From assembly GCA_903890595.1 (NCBI GenBank), contig CAITBU010000464.1, positions 1 through 5,427 on the forward strand: a stretch of DNA of 5,427 bases, read 5' to 3'. Position numbers and translations under genes: made by a program. Positions 1-5,427 of the stretch are shown here, piece after piece (the first letter of the stretch is position 1; every line of letters begins with the position of its first letter). The notes beneath the pieces were generated by a model. That model ran no database searches and was not told the DNA's origin. It saw only the letters and a program-made list of their open reading frames with translations. This stretch comes from an uncultured Holophagaceae bacterium (GTDB lineage: Bacteria > Acidobacteriota > Holophagae > Holophagales > Holophagaceae).

Positions 1-3000
1 AAGCCGAGGCAGCAGGCGTGTCCACGGTGGTAGCTGTAACGGTCGTGGAGGTTCCGCTAGCGGGGGCCGTGTAGGTCTGGAGGACACCCGAGGCGGTGGC
101 CGTGGAGGGTACGGTGCCGCCGCCGGTCACCGACCAGTTGATGGTGTTGGCCGTGCCATTGGTGACGGTGGGGGTGAACGTCTGCGTGCCGCCCTGAACC
201 ACGGTGGCGGTGCTGGGGGCCAGGGTGATGCTGGGGCCCGACTGGAAGGGCTTGATGCTCAGGACGCCGCACACAAAGCTGCCGGTATCGGCCACACCGA
301 AGTCCTGGAAGCGCAGCTTCCAGGTGCCATTGGGAGACTTCCCATTGAAGGCCGTGAGGGGGAAGGAGGGACGGAAGGTGCCAACAATGGCAGGCGGTGA
401 AATCTGGTCGTTGATGGAAGCTGTTCCCATATCAGAGAAGACAGCGTAGTTCCCACAGTTGGTGCCGAGAGCCGCGCCCGTTGGGGAGCCGGTTGATCCG
501 CTGCCAACCATGTTGCTAAGGACCACGGTGCTGTTATCGGGGGCCACCAGGGAGATGACCAGATCACCCACAAAGGTGTGGGTTAGGTACATGGACACGG
601 TCACTTCGCCCACGGTGCCTGTGACGCCCGAGATGACAAAGGGGACTTCCACGGCGGCGCCGGGGGTGCTGGTGGACGCGGCATCCGGAATGGCCGTCAC
701 GGTGGTGCTGGAAACAGACGTAGGGCCGCCCAGGGCCTGAACCGTGAGCGTCGCCGCGGTGGAAGAAGTGGTACTCACACTGTTGGTGACGTCACAGCTG
801 TAGGTGGCACCGTTGTCTGCCAGGGTGAGCGCGAGGGTCGTGTAGGTGGTGTCCGTAGCGGCGGAGATGATGTTGCCGTTCTTCTTCCACTGGTAGGTGA
901 GGGTGCCGCTGCCGGTGGCCCGGACGGTGAAGGTGGCGGTGTGGCCCACTGCGGCGGTGACGGCGGCGGGCTGGGACAGGATGCTGGGGGCCACCGGGAC
1001 GGCGATCTCCCACACGCCCCGGCCCCAGGTGGAGACGCGGATGCTGCTGCTGTCGGGGGCGATCCAGATGTCCGTGGCGCGACCCTGAGGGAGGCCGGTG
1101 CCAAAGACGGACCAGCTGGTGCCGCCGTTGGTGGTGCGGTAGACCCCCAGCCAGGTGGCGGCATACACGGTGTTGCCGGTGGCATCGCCTGGATCCACCA
1201 CCAGCTTGGTGACGGGAACATCGGGTAGCAGGGCATCGGCCCGGGCCCAGGTGCTGCCACCGTTGGTGGACTTGGCCACATGGGCCGCGCCCGCCGTGAC
1301 GGTCTCGGAGCAGATGTAGAGGAGGCTGTTGTTGGCCCAGGCGATGTTGGAGTTAAAGCCCGTCCAGCCGATGTTTTGGCCGTCCGTGCCGGTGGAACCC
1401 AGGAAGACCGAGGTCCAGCTCCCCCCGCCATTGGCGGTGAGCAGCACGTATCCGCCGCTCCCAGCGGCAGCAACGTGCTGAAGACTGGATGGGCTTACAC
1501 CAACGCCATGGCTAACGGAGCGGACATAGATCCCCGAAGCAGTGCCGTCATAGATGGAGGTCCACCCCGTGGAAGTGCTCTGGAAGATCTTCTTGCTGTT
1601 GGTGCCGGTTTTGCCATTGCCATAGGTGAAGAAGACCTGCCCCGAGGGATCTGCGCCAGCGGGTGGCGTGATGATGGGTGTAACAAAGTAGTAGCTGGCG
1701 CCGTTGTCGGTGCTGGAGGTGGAGCCCAGCCCTGTGACGAAGGAGGTCCAGTTGCCCTGGTCTACGACCGGGCTGGTGGTGGCCCGACGGATGCTGTTGT
1801 AGACGTAGGAGGACATGGAGACCGCCGTGGCGGTCGTCACGTCCTGAGCCCAGCCCGCTCCGAAGCCATCCCCGCCTCGGATCTGATTGAAGGTGGAGGT
1901 AGTACCTACCCGGATGCGGGTGCCATTGTCCTGCAGGCCGATCAGCGCACTGCCGGCCACGCCCGGATTGGCGGCCATGGCGTAGATGAGGTGGTTCACC
2001 AGGCCCTTGTTCTTGGTGTCATCCCAGGTATTGCCGCCGTCCGTGCTGGTGAAGATGCCCCCGTCTGTGCCGAAGTAGATGCGGGAAACGCTGCCAAAGG
2101 TGGAGAAGGCGGCGCAGTGGAAGTCCGCATGGGCGTAGGGCAGGCTGTACTGGGACAGCCAGTTGGTGGTCAGGGTCCAGGTGCTGCCGCCGTTGACGGT
2201 CTTGGCAGAGGAGTAATTGCCCCCCAGGTAGACCGTGTTGCGGGCCGCATCGGTGGGATCCACCAGGATCATGTGGTTGTACCAGGCCTGATCGTGCATC
2301 AGGTCCATGGTGGTGTTGTCTGCATTGCTGTTGGTGGGGGTCTTGGTCGTGATGCCGAGGGCGGTCCAGGTGACTCCGCCGTCTGCAGAGCGGAGGAGAT
2401 CCATCTGGGCTGATCCGGCCACGGTGGCGCAGTAGGCATAGGCCACGTTGTCGCTCGGCTGACCCACGGCCAGGGTGATTCGTCCCGCGCCACTGATGGC
2501 GGTGGAGGACACAGGCGTCCAGGTTGCGCCCAGGTCCACGCTGAGGTAGATGGCCCCGACCCCGGTGGTGGGGTTCTGCACGGCCACCAGCCAACCGGCA
2601 CTGGCCTTGGCGAAGCTCCAGACTTTGTTGGTGGCGGAGATGGAGGCGACGACAGCATAGGTGGACCCGCCGTCGGAGGAGCGGTAGAGGCCCGCGTTGG
2701 TGCCCACCAGGATGATGTCGCTGCCCTGGCTGGTCTCCACCTTGATGTCATAGATCTTGCTCGCAGTGCCCAGCTGCACCGGCGTCGGCGACCAAGTGCT
2801 GCCCCCGTTGGTGGACTTGACCATGAAGCCGCCGACACCATTGTCGAAGGGATCGCCAGCCCCCACGTAGAGGGTGCTGGTGACGCGGCCAAAGGAGACC
2901 GACCCGGACATGTTGCTGCCGATGAAGTCCGTGAGGGCGGCCCAGTTGGGGATGGCGCTCAGGAAGTTAGTGGTCTTCCACAGGCCCCCGCCGCTGGCCA

Positions 3001-3442
3001 GGACATAGACCGTGTTGCCGGTGCTGTCCGCGGTGTCTGGCAGGATGTTGCGCAGACGGCCGCTGTCCACCTTGGTGAGGGTGATGCCGTTCTGAGTGAA
3101 GGCCGACGTGGTGGGGCCGATGTTGGTCCAAGCGGCGGCGGGAATGGCCGCCGGGGCCTCGGGGCCGAAGCTGGACTTGAAAATAGCTGGGTACTTGGTG
3201 CGTTCCCGCTCCGCTTCTTCGAAGAGGCGGCGGGAGAAGTCAGGGCTCAGGTCCCCGCCCATGCGCTCCCGGAACCACTCCAGGCGGCCCCAGGCCTCGT
3301 CGGCCACCTTGACATCGTCGCCGCGGGTAAAGCGCTTGTAGTTGATCTGATACTGAGCCCGGTAGGCATCGTCCTGGCCCAGGAGGGGCAGGGCGAGGGC
3401 CAGGAGTAGCAGGGTGGAACGGCGTAGGAAGGACAGGCCCAT
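1..3442 (-). CDS. Large secreted multidomain protein: Asp-box beta-propellers, Ig-like domains and P domain (partial, C-terminus off the left edge)
   Basis: The frame has no stop from the ATG at 3440-3442 to the window edge, giving 1147 visible residues; an in-frame stop at 3479-3481 and no other start between them fix the start. GGAG lies 5 nt upstream. Residues 1-22 (MGLSFLRR, then STLLLLALALPLLG) form a signal peptide, probably cut before Gln23. Residues 23-100 are charged. About 105-815 is a beta-propeller region with nine Asp-boxes (such as STNGGSTW 210-217 and STDGGNTW 466-473), an HADFH segment (438-442), GLQDNG (502-507), GGDGF (523-527) and a closing TWGRGVWEI (805-813). About 816-903 is Ig-like (YQWKKNG 850-856, ATYSC 879-883). 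About 917-1064 is a P domain (HTFVGDLVISL 955-965, AFNGKSPNGTW 1031-1041). From about 1068 a Ser/Thr-rich bacterial Ig-like domain begins. The protein is inferred to be exported; its activity is unknown. Sialidase-like names would rest only on the Asp-boxes. The gene diverges from the helicase gene. Confidence 0.93.
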   Translation of the reverse strand, partial: MGLSFLRRSTLLLLALALPLLGQDDAYRAQYQINYKRFTRGDDVKVADEAWGRLEWFRERMGGDLSPDFSRRLFEEAERERTKYPAIFKSSFGPEAPAAIPAAAWTNIGPTTSAFTQNGITLTKVDSGRLRNILPDTADSTGNTVYVLASGGGLWKTTNFLSAIPNWAALTDFIGSNMSGSVSFGRVTSTLYVGAGDPFDNGVGGFMVKSTNGGSTWSPTPVQLGTASKIYDIKVETSQGSDIILVGTNAGLYRSSDGGSTYAVVASISATNKVWSFAKASAGWLVAVQNPTTGVGAIYLSVDLGATWTPVSSTAISGAGRITLAVGQPSDNVAYAYCATVAGSAQMDLLRSADGGVTWTALGITTKTPTNSNADNTTMDLMHDQAWYNHMILVDPTDAARNTVYLGGNYSSAKTVNGGSTWTLTTNWLSQYSLPYAHADFHCAAFSTFGSVSRIYFGTDGGIFTSTDGGNTWDDTKNKGLVNHLIYAMAANPGVAGSALIGLQDNGTRIRVGTTSTFNQIRGGDGFGAGWAQDVTTATAVSMSSYVYNSIRRATTSPVVDQGNWTSFVTGLGSTSSTDNGASYYFVTPIITPPAGADPSGQVFFTYGNGKTGTNSKKIFQSTSTGWTSIYDGTASGIYVRSVSHGVGVSPSSLQHVAAAGSGGYVLLTANGGGSWTSVFLGSTGTDGQNIGWTGFNSNIAWANNSLLYICSETVTAGAAHVAKSTNGGSTWARADALLPDVPVTKLVVDPGDATGNTVYAATWLGVYRTTNGGTSWSVFGTGLPQGRATDIWIAPDSSSIRVSTWGRGVWEIAVPVAPSILSQPAAVTAAVGHTATFTVRATGSGTLTYQWKKNGNIISAATDTTYTTLALTLADNGATYSCDVTNSVSTTSSTAATLTVQALGGPTSVSSTTVTAIPDAASTSTPGAAVEVPFVISGVTGTVGEVTVSMYLTHTFVGDLVISLVAPDNSTVVLSNMVGSGSTGSPTGAALGTNCGNYAVFSDMGTASINDQISPPAIVGTFRPSFPLTAFNGKSPNGTWKLRFQDFGVADTGSFVCGVLSIKPFQSGPSITLAPSTATVVQGGTQTFTPTVTNGTANTINWSVTGGGTVPSTATASGVLQTYTAPASGTSTTVTATTVDTPAASA
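251..694 (-). other. Region encoding a P (proprotein convertase / Homo B) domain
   Basis: Residues about 917-1064 of the secreted protein match the hallmarks of the P domain family: an opening IPD, then HTFVGDLVISL followed by a proline-containing turn, a Gly-rich loop, PLTAFNGKSPNGTW, and a DTGSF...G-L-I ending. In known proteins this jelly-roll fold follows kexin/furin or bacterial subtilisin and metalloprotease domains; in bacteria it also occurs in large exported proteins. Cys996 and Cys1058 could form a disulfide. No protease domain is visible before it. The boundaries are estimates. Confidence 0.82.
1112..2815 (-). repeat. Asp-box (BNR-type) repeat array inside the secreted protein
   Basis: Nine copies of the pattern [S/T]-x-[D/N]-x-G-x-[S/T]-[W/Y] occur at residues 210-217, 255-262, 301-308, 352-359, 415-422, 466-473, 669-676, 725-732 and 770-777. 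In known families this motif sits in a hairpin turn between strands of each beta-propeller blade and is structural, not catalytic. Spacing of about 45-60 residues over the first six copies fits successive blades. The gap between 473 and 669 holds a degenerate copy (FQSTSTGW, 620-627) and the GLQDNG/GGDGF segment, which suggests two propellers or one large one. The blade count is inferred. Confidence 0.85.
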
Positions 3443-3447
3443 GATTG

Positions 3448-3451
3448 CTCC
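3448..3451 (-). promoter_or_regulatory. Shine-Dalgarno site of the secreted-protein gene
   Basis: On the minus strand the bases read GGAG, 5 nt before the ATG at 3440-3442. This supports that start; the codon run back to the in-frame stop at 3479-3481 contains no alternative ATG, GTG or TTG. Confidence 0.7.
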
Positions 3452-3466
3452 GGGAAGGATCTTGAA

Positions 3467-3472
3467 ATCATA
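3467..3472 (-). promoter_or_regulatory. Possible -10 element for the secreted-protein gene
   Basis: The minus strand reads TATGAT, five of six matches to the sigma-70 -10 consensus, placed so that transcription would begin roughly 17-20 nt before the ATG and include the Shine-Dalgarno site. No good -35 hexamer lies 16-18 nt upstream (CTCCTG at 17 nt), so this is only a candidate. Confidence 0.28.
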
Positions 3473-3498
3473 GACTCCCTAGAGGTTGGCAGGAGGAA

Positions 3499-3515
3499 GC
3501 ATTTCTGGGAAATGC
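3499..3515. repeat. 7-bp perfect inverted repeat (hairpin or operator-like) in the divergent intergenic region
   Basis: GCATTTC at 3499-3505 and GAAATGC at 3509-3515 are exact reverse complements around a TGG loop. The element lies 56 nt from the secreted-protein start and 85 nt from the helicase start. It could be a dyad bound by a regulator or an RNA hairpin in the leader of the helicase transcript. No terminator-like T tract follows it on either strand. Function is not known. Confidence 0.5.
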
Positions 3516-3538
3516 GGCACAACGCCGACGGGACCAGA

Positions 3539-3552
3539 GGGGTCCGGGGTCC
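3539..3552. repeat. Tandem 7-bp direct repeat GGGGTCC x2
   Basis: Two back-to-back copies of GGGGTCC occupy 3539-3545 and 3546-3552. GGACC at 3531-3535 can also pair with GGTCC at 3541-3545 over a 5-nt loop. This makes a small GC-rich structured patch between the two promoters. It may be slippage or a binding-site pair. Confidence 0.4.
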
Positions 3553-3560
3553 TCCCGCCG

Positions 3561-3589
3561 TTGACCCCATCCAGATAAGCCTCTAGGCT
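3561..3589 (+). promoter_or_regulatory. Weak sigma-70-like promoter candidate for the helicase gene
   Basis: TTGACC at 3561-3566 is a good -35 match. Seventeen bases on, TAGGCT at 3584-3589 is a poor -10 match (three of six). Transcription from it would start only about 5 nt before the GTG and would exclude the Shine-Dalgarno site, which argues against it. GATAAG at 3574-3579 is a better -10 sequence but lacks a -35 at the right distance. The real promoter may lie further upstream. Confidence 0.2.
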
Positions 3590-3590
3590 C

Positions 3591-3595
3591 AAAGG
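3591..3595 (+). promoter_or_regulatory. Shine-Dalgarno site of the XPB helicase gene
   Basis: AAAGG ends 5 nt before the GTG at 3601. It decides the start: an in-frame stop (TGA, 3562-3564) lies upstream, no other start codon falls between, and the next GTG at 3613 has no purine-rich site before it. Confidence 0.6.
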
Positions 3596-3600
3596 TTTGG

Positions 3601-5358
3601 GTGTCCCCAGCCGTGATCTCCTATCGTCCCGAAAATCCCCTGATCGTGCAGAGCGATCGCACGCTGCTCCTGAAGGTGGCGCATCCCCACTTTGAGCAGG
3701 TGCGGGATGAGCTGGCGCGTTTCGCGGAGCTGGTGACGAGCCCGGAGTACATGCACACCTACCGGATCACGCCGCTGAGCCTGTGGAACGCCAGTGCCTC
3801 CGGGGTGAGCTGCGCGGAGATTGTCGAGACCCTCAACACCTGGTCCCAGAATCCTGTGCCGCAGAACCTGCTGCAGGAGATCGAGGACCACGGCACCCGC
3901 TACGGCAAGCTCCGGCTGGTGGCTAAAGGTGACCGCTTGGCCCTGGAGATGGACGACCGGGGCCTGTTCTGGGAGCTGGAGAACCAGAAGAACCTGCAGG
4001 GTCTGCTGGCCGAGCCCTACCCGGATGAGCGGGGCATCTACCTGCAGTCCGGCATGCGCGGCGAGGTGAAGCTGCAGCTGATCCGCCTGGGTCACCCGGT
4101 GCAGGACATGGCCGGCTACAAGGCCGGCGACCCCCTGGCCTTCTCCCTGGCCCCCACCCTCAAGCAGTCCGGCAAGCCCTTTGGCCTGCGGCAGTACCAG
4201 CAGGCCGCTGTGGACGTGTTTCATGCGGGGGGCGGACCCGAGGGCGGCGCCGGGGTGCTGGTTCTGCCCTGCGGAGCCGGCAAGACTGTCATCGGCATCG
4301 GCTGCATGGGCAGCCTGCAGACCCACACTCTGGTGCTCACCACCAACGGCACAGCCGTGAAGCAGTGGAAGCAGGAGCTGCTGGACAAGACCACCCTCAC
4401 CGAGGACCAGGTGGGTCTCTACATGGGGGACGTGAAAGAGATCCGGCCCGTCACCATCGCCACCTACCAGATCCTCACCTACCGCCGGAGCAAGACCGGA
4501 CCCTTCGAGCACTTCAAGATCTTCGAGGCCGCCAACTGGGGCCTGGTGATCTACGACGAGGTGCACATGCTGCCGGCACCGATCTTCCGGGCCGTGGCCG
4601 AGCTGCAGGCCAAGCGGCGCCTGGGCCTCACCGCCACCCTGGTGCGCGAGGACCACAAAGAAGAGGACGTGTTCAGCCTCATTGGTCCCAAGCGGGTGGA
4701 TGTGCCCTGGAAGATGCTGGAGAAGGACGGCTTCATCGCCACGGCCCACTGCCTGGAGATCCGCGTCCCCCAGCCCACGGACGAGCGCATGGAGTACGCC
4801 GTGGCGGACCAGCGGCAGCGCTTCCGCATCGCCTCGGAGAACAGTCTCAAGCTGGCGGTGGTGGACGAGCTGCTGGCGGGTCACCCCAAGGACAACATCC
4901 TCATCATCGGCCAGTACCTGGAGCAGCTGCGCATCCTGGGCGAGCGCCTGGGGGCCCCGGTGCTCACAGGCCAGACGCCGGAGCGGGAGCGGGAGGTGCT
5001 CTTCCGGCAGTTCCGGGAAGGCCAGCTGCGCATCCTCATCGTCAGCAAGGTGGCCAACTTCGCCATCGACCTGCCGGATGCCTCCGTGGCCATCCAGGTG
5101 AGTGGCACCTTTGGCTCCCGCCAGGAGGAGGCCCAGCGCCTGGGCCGCATCCTCCGACCCAAGGGTGAGCGCAACCTGAGCTTCTTCTACAGCCTCATCA
5201 GCTGGGACACCAGCGAGCAGGAGTTTGCCCGCAAGCGCCAGACCTTCCTCACCGAAAAGGGCTACCGCTACCTCATCGAGACCCGTCGCTTCGAAGCCTC
5301 CGGCCACCTCAGCGAACCCACCGTCTGGAAGCAGCTGCTGGAAGAGACCAAGGCTTAA
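3601..5358 (+). CDS. xpb: XPB/Rad25-type DNA helicase (superfamily 2)
   Basis: This complete gene encodes 585 residues from a GTG start to TAA at 5356-5358. XPB-family enzymes are ATP-driven 3'-to-5' DNA helicases/translocases of nucleotide excision repair and transcription; the cytoplasmic repair role here is inferred. Residues about 12-75 form the XPB N-terminal domain (PLIVQSDRTLLL 13-24, HTYRITPLSLWN 52-63). The ATPase core shows LRQYQQ (196-201), Walker A PCGAGKT (223-229), TNGTAVKQW (248-256), Walker B DEVH (319-322), LTAT (343-346) followed at once by the XPB-specific RED motif (349-351), ILIIGQY (433-439), SKVANFAIDLP (482-492) and SGTFGSRQEEAQRLGRILRP (501-520) with the arginine-finger motif. 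From memory, the C-terminal half closely resembles mycobacterial XPB, which is about 550 residues long. No key residue is missing. No Bax1-like nuclease partner is in the window; the gene is divergent from the secreted-protein gene and looks monocistronic here. Confidence 0.96.
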   Translation: MSPAVISYRPENPLIVQSDRTLLLKVAHPHFEQVRDELARFAELVTSPEYMHTYRITPLSLWNASASGVSCAEIVETLNTWSQNPVPQNLLQEIEDHGTRYGKLRLVAKGDRLALEMDDRGLFWELENQKNLQGLLAEPYPDERGIYLQSGMRGEVKLQLIRLGHPVQDMAGYKAGDPLAFSLAPTLKQSGKPFGLRQYQQAAVDVFHAGGGPEGGAGVLVLPCGAGKTVIGIGCMGSLQTHTLVLTTNGTAVKQWKQELLDKTTLTEDQVGLYMGDVKEIRPVTIATYQILTYRRSKTGPFEHFKIFEAANWGLVIYDEVHMLPAPIFRAVAELQAKRRLGLTATLVREDHKEEDVFSLIGPKRVDVPWKMLEKDGFIATAHCLEIRVPQPTDERMEYAVADQRQRFRIASENSLKLAVVDELLAGHPKDNILIIGQYLEQLRILGERLGAPVLTGQTPEREREVLFRQFREGQLRILIVSKVANFAIDLPDASVAIQVSGTFGSRQEEAQRLGRILRPKGERNLSFFYSLISWDTSEQEFARKRQTFLTEKGYRYLIETRRFEASGHLSEPTVWKQLLEETKA

Positions 5359-5382
5359 GCTGGCTCCGAAGGGAAAAGATCA

Positions 5383-5398
5383 ACGCGAAGACGCGAAG
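5383..5398. repeat. Tandem 8-bp direct repeat ACGCGAAG x2 downstream of the helicase gene
   Basis: ACGCGAAG occurs twice head to tail at 5383-5390 and 5391-5398 in purine-rich DNA 24 nt after the helicase stop. Similar CGCGAAGA-rich strings are familiar from intergenic DNA of various bacteria, often as one half of a longer inverted repeat, but that is recollection and the other half would lie outside the window. Confidence 0.5.
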
Positions 5399-5407
5399 AA
5401 CTGAAAA

Positions 5408-5427
5408 AGCAAAGAAGTTCTTTAGCT
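5408..5427. repeat. AT-rich near-palindrome at the right edge (possible 3' hairpin)
   Basis: AGCAAAGAA and TTCTTT-A-GCT pair around a tiny loop with one bulged A (5424), giving about eight usable pairs. An alternative pairing joins AAGAAC (5396-5401) to GTTCTT (5417-5422). It could be the helicase transcript's 3' structure or the centre of a longer inverted repeat that continues past the window. The stem is too AT-rich, and no T tract is visible, for a confident terminator call. Confidence 0.35.

Larger units (their letters stand above)
3478..3587. repeat. 8-bp inverted repeat CCTAGAGG / CCTCTAGG bracketing the intergenic core
   Basis: CCTAGAGG at 3478-3485 and CCTCTAGG at 3580-3587 are exact reverse complements separated by 94 nt. 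Each arm lies close to one of the two divergent start codons and next to or over the weak promoter candidates. A rough count suggests an 8-bp match like this arises by chance in about one in five regions of this length, so the arrangement is suggestive only. Confidence 0.35.

Noticed and set aside
251..694. A P domain attached to a subtilisin-like protease within this gene
   Set aside because: No Asp/His/Ser catalytic motifs of the subtilisin family occur in the 1147 visible residues.
1280..2413. A 377-codon open frame on the plus strand inside the secreted-protein gene
   Set aside because: It is the in-register antisense of the Asp-box region, rich in Gly/Ala/Val with no family features, and no ribosome-binding context was seen. 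The opposite strand encodes clear propeller motifs.
1112..2815. Sialidase (neuraminidase) call based on the Asp-boxes
   Set aside because: Asp-boxes are structural and shared by many propeller proteins. The Arg-Ile-Pro motif and the arginine triad, Tyr/Glu pair of sialidases could not be identified.
1112..2815. GH74 xyloglucanase
   Set aside because: The tandem propeller shape is similar, but the N-terminal GH74 signature and its catalytic aspartate context were not recognised.
775..2892. Several Pro/Ser/Arg-rich minus-strand frames (775-1473, 2019-2594, 2299-2892)
   Set aside because: They are out-of-frame readings of the same strand within the 1-3442 gene; their compositions are typical of shifted GC-rich codons.
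3589..5307. A 572-codon open frame on the minus strand opposite almost the whole helicase gene
   Set aside because: It is in codon register with the helicase and stays open because that gene hardly uses TTA, CTA or TCA codons, as expected in GC-rich DNA. The helicase frame carries a full, ordered set of conserved motifs, while this protein is low-complexity His/Gly/Leu-rich with no recognisable domain.
5408..5427. Rho-independent terminator of the helicase gene
   Set aside because: The stem is AT-rich with a tiny loop and no following T tract is visible before the window ends.

Overview
The window is GC-rich bacterial DNA holding two long genes that diverge from a 158-base intergenic region. 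Nothing in it looks like a phage, insertion sequence, CRISPR array, rRNA or tRNA. The best guess for the source is a high-GC environmental bacterium. The Ser/Thr-rich bacterial Ig-like segment at the far left (the 'YTAP...' style) and a bacterial XPB helicase would fit Acidobacteriota, for example a Holophaga/Geothrix-like lineage. This rests on sequence style, not a search, and is only moderately likely.

Left part (1-3442, minus strand): one uninterrupted reading frame of at least 1147 codons, starting at 3442 and running off the left edge. It encodes a large exported protein. In order it has a signal peptide, a short charged N-terminal region, a long beta-propeller region with nine Asp-box (BNR/VPS10-like) motifs, an Ig-like domain, a proprotein-convertase-type P domain and a second bacterial Ig-like domain cut by the window edge. 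No protease or glycosidase active site is visible, so it is best read as a secreted or surface protein with adhesive or carbohydrate-facing domains and unknown activity.

Middle (3443-3600): the divergent promoter region. It holds a convincing Shine-Dalgarno site for each gene, weak promoter-like hexamers, a 7-bp hairpin (3499-3515), a widely spaced 8-bp inverted repeat (3478-3485 with 3580-3587) and a tandem GGGGTCC duplication (3539-3552).

Right part (3601-5358, plus strand): a complete 585-residue XPB/Rad25-type superfamily 2 DNA helicase with all main motifs, including the RED motif typical of XPB. It is probably a DNA repair or transcription-coupled helicase. After its stop (5359-5427) is a short purine-rich tail with a tandem ACGCGAAG repeat and an AT-rich near-palindrome at the window edge. 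The two genes show no obvious functional link beyond sharing the intergenic region. No undescribed multi-gene system could be supported.
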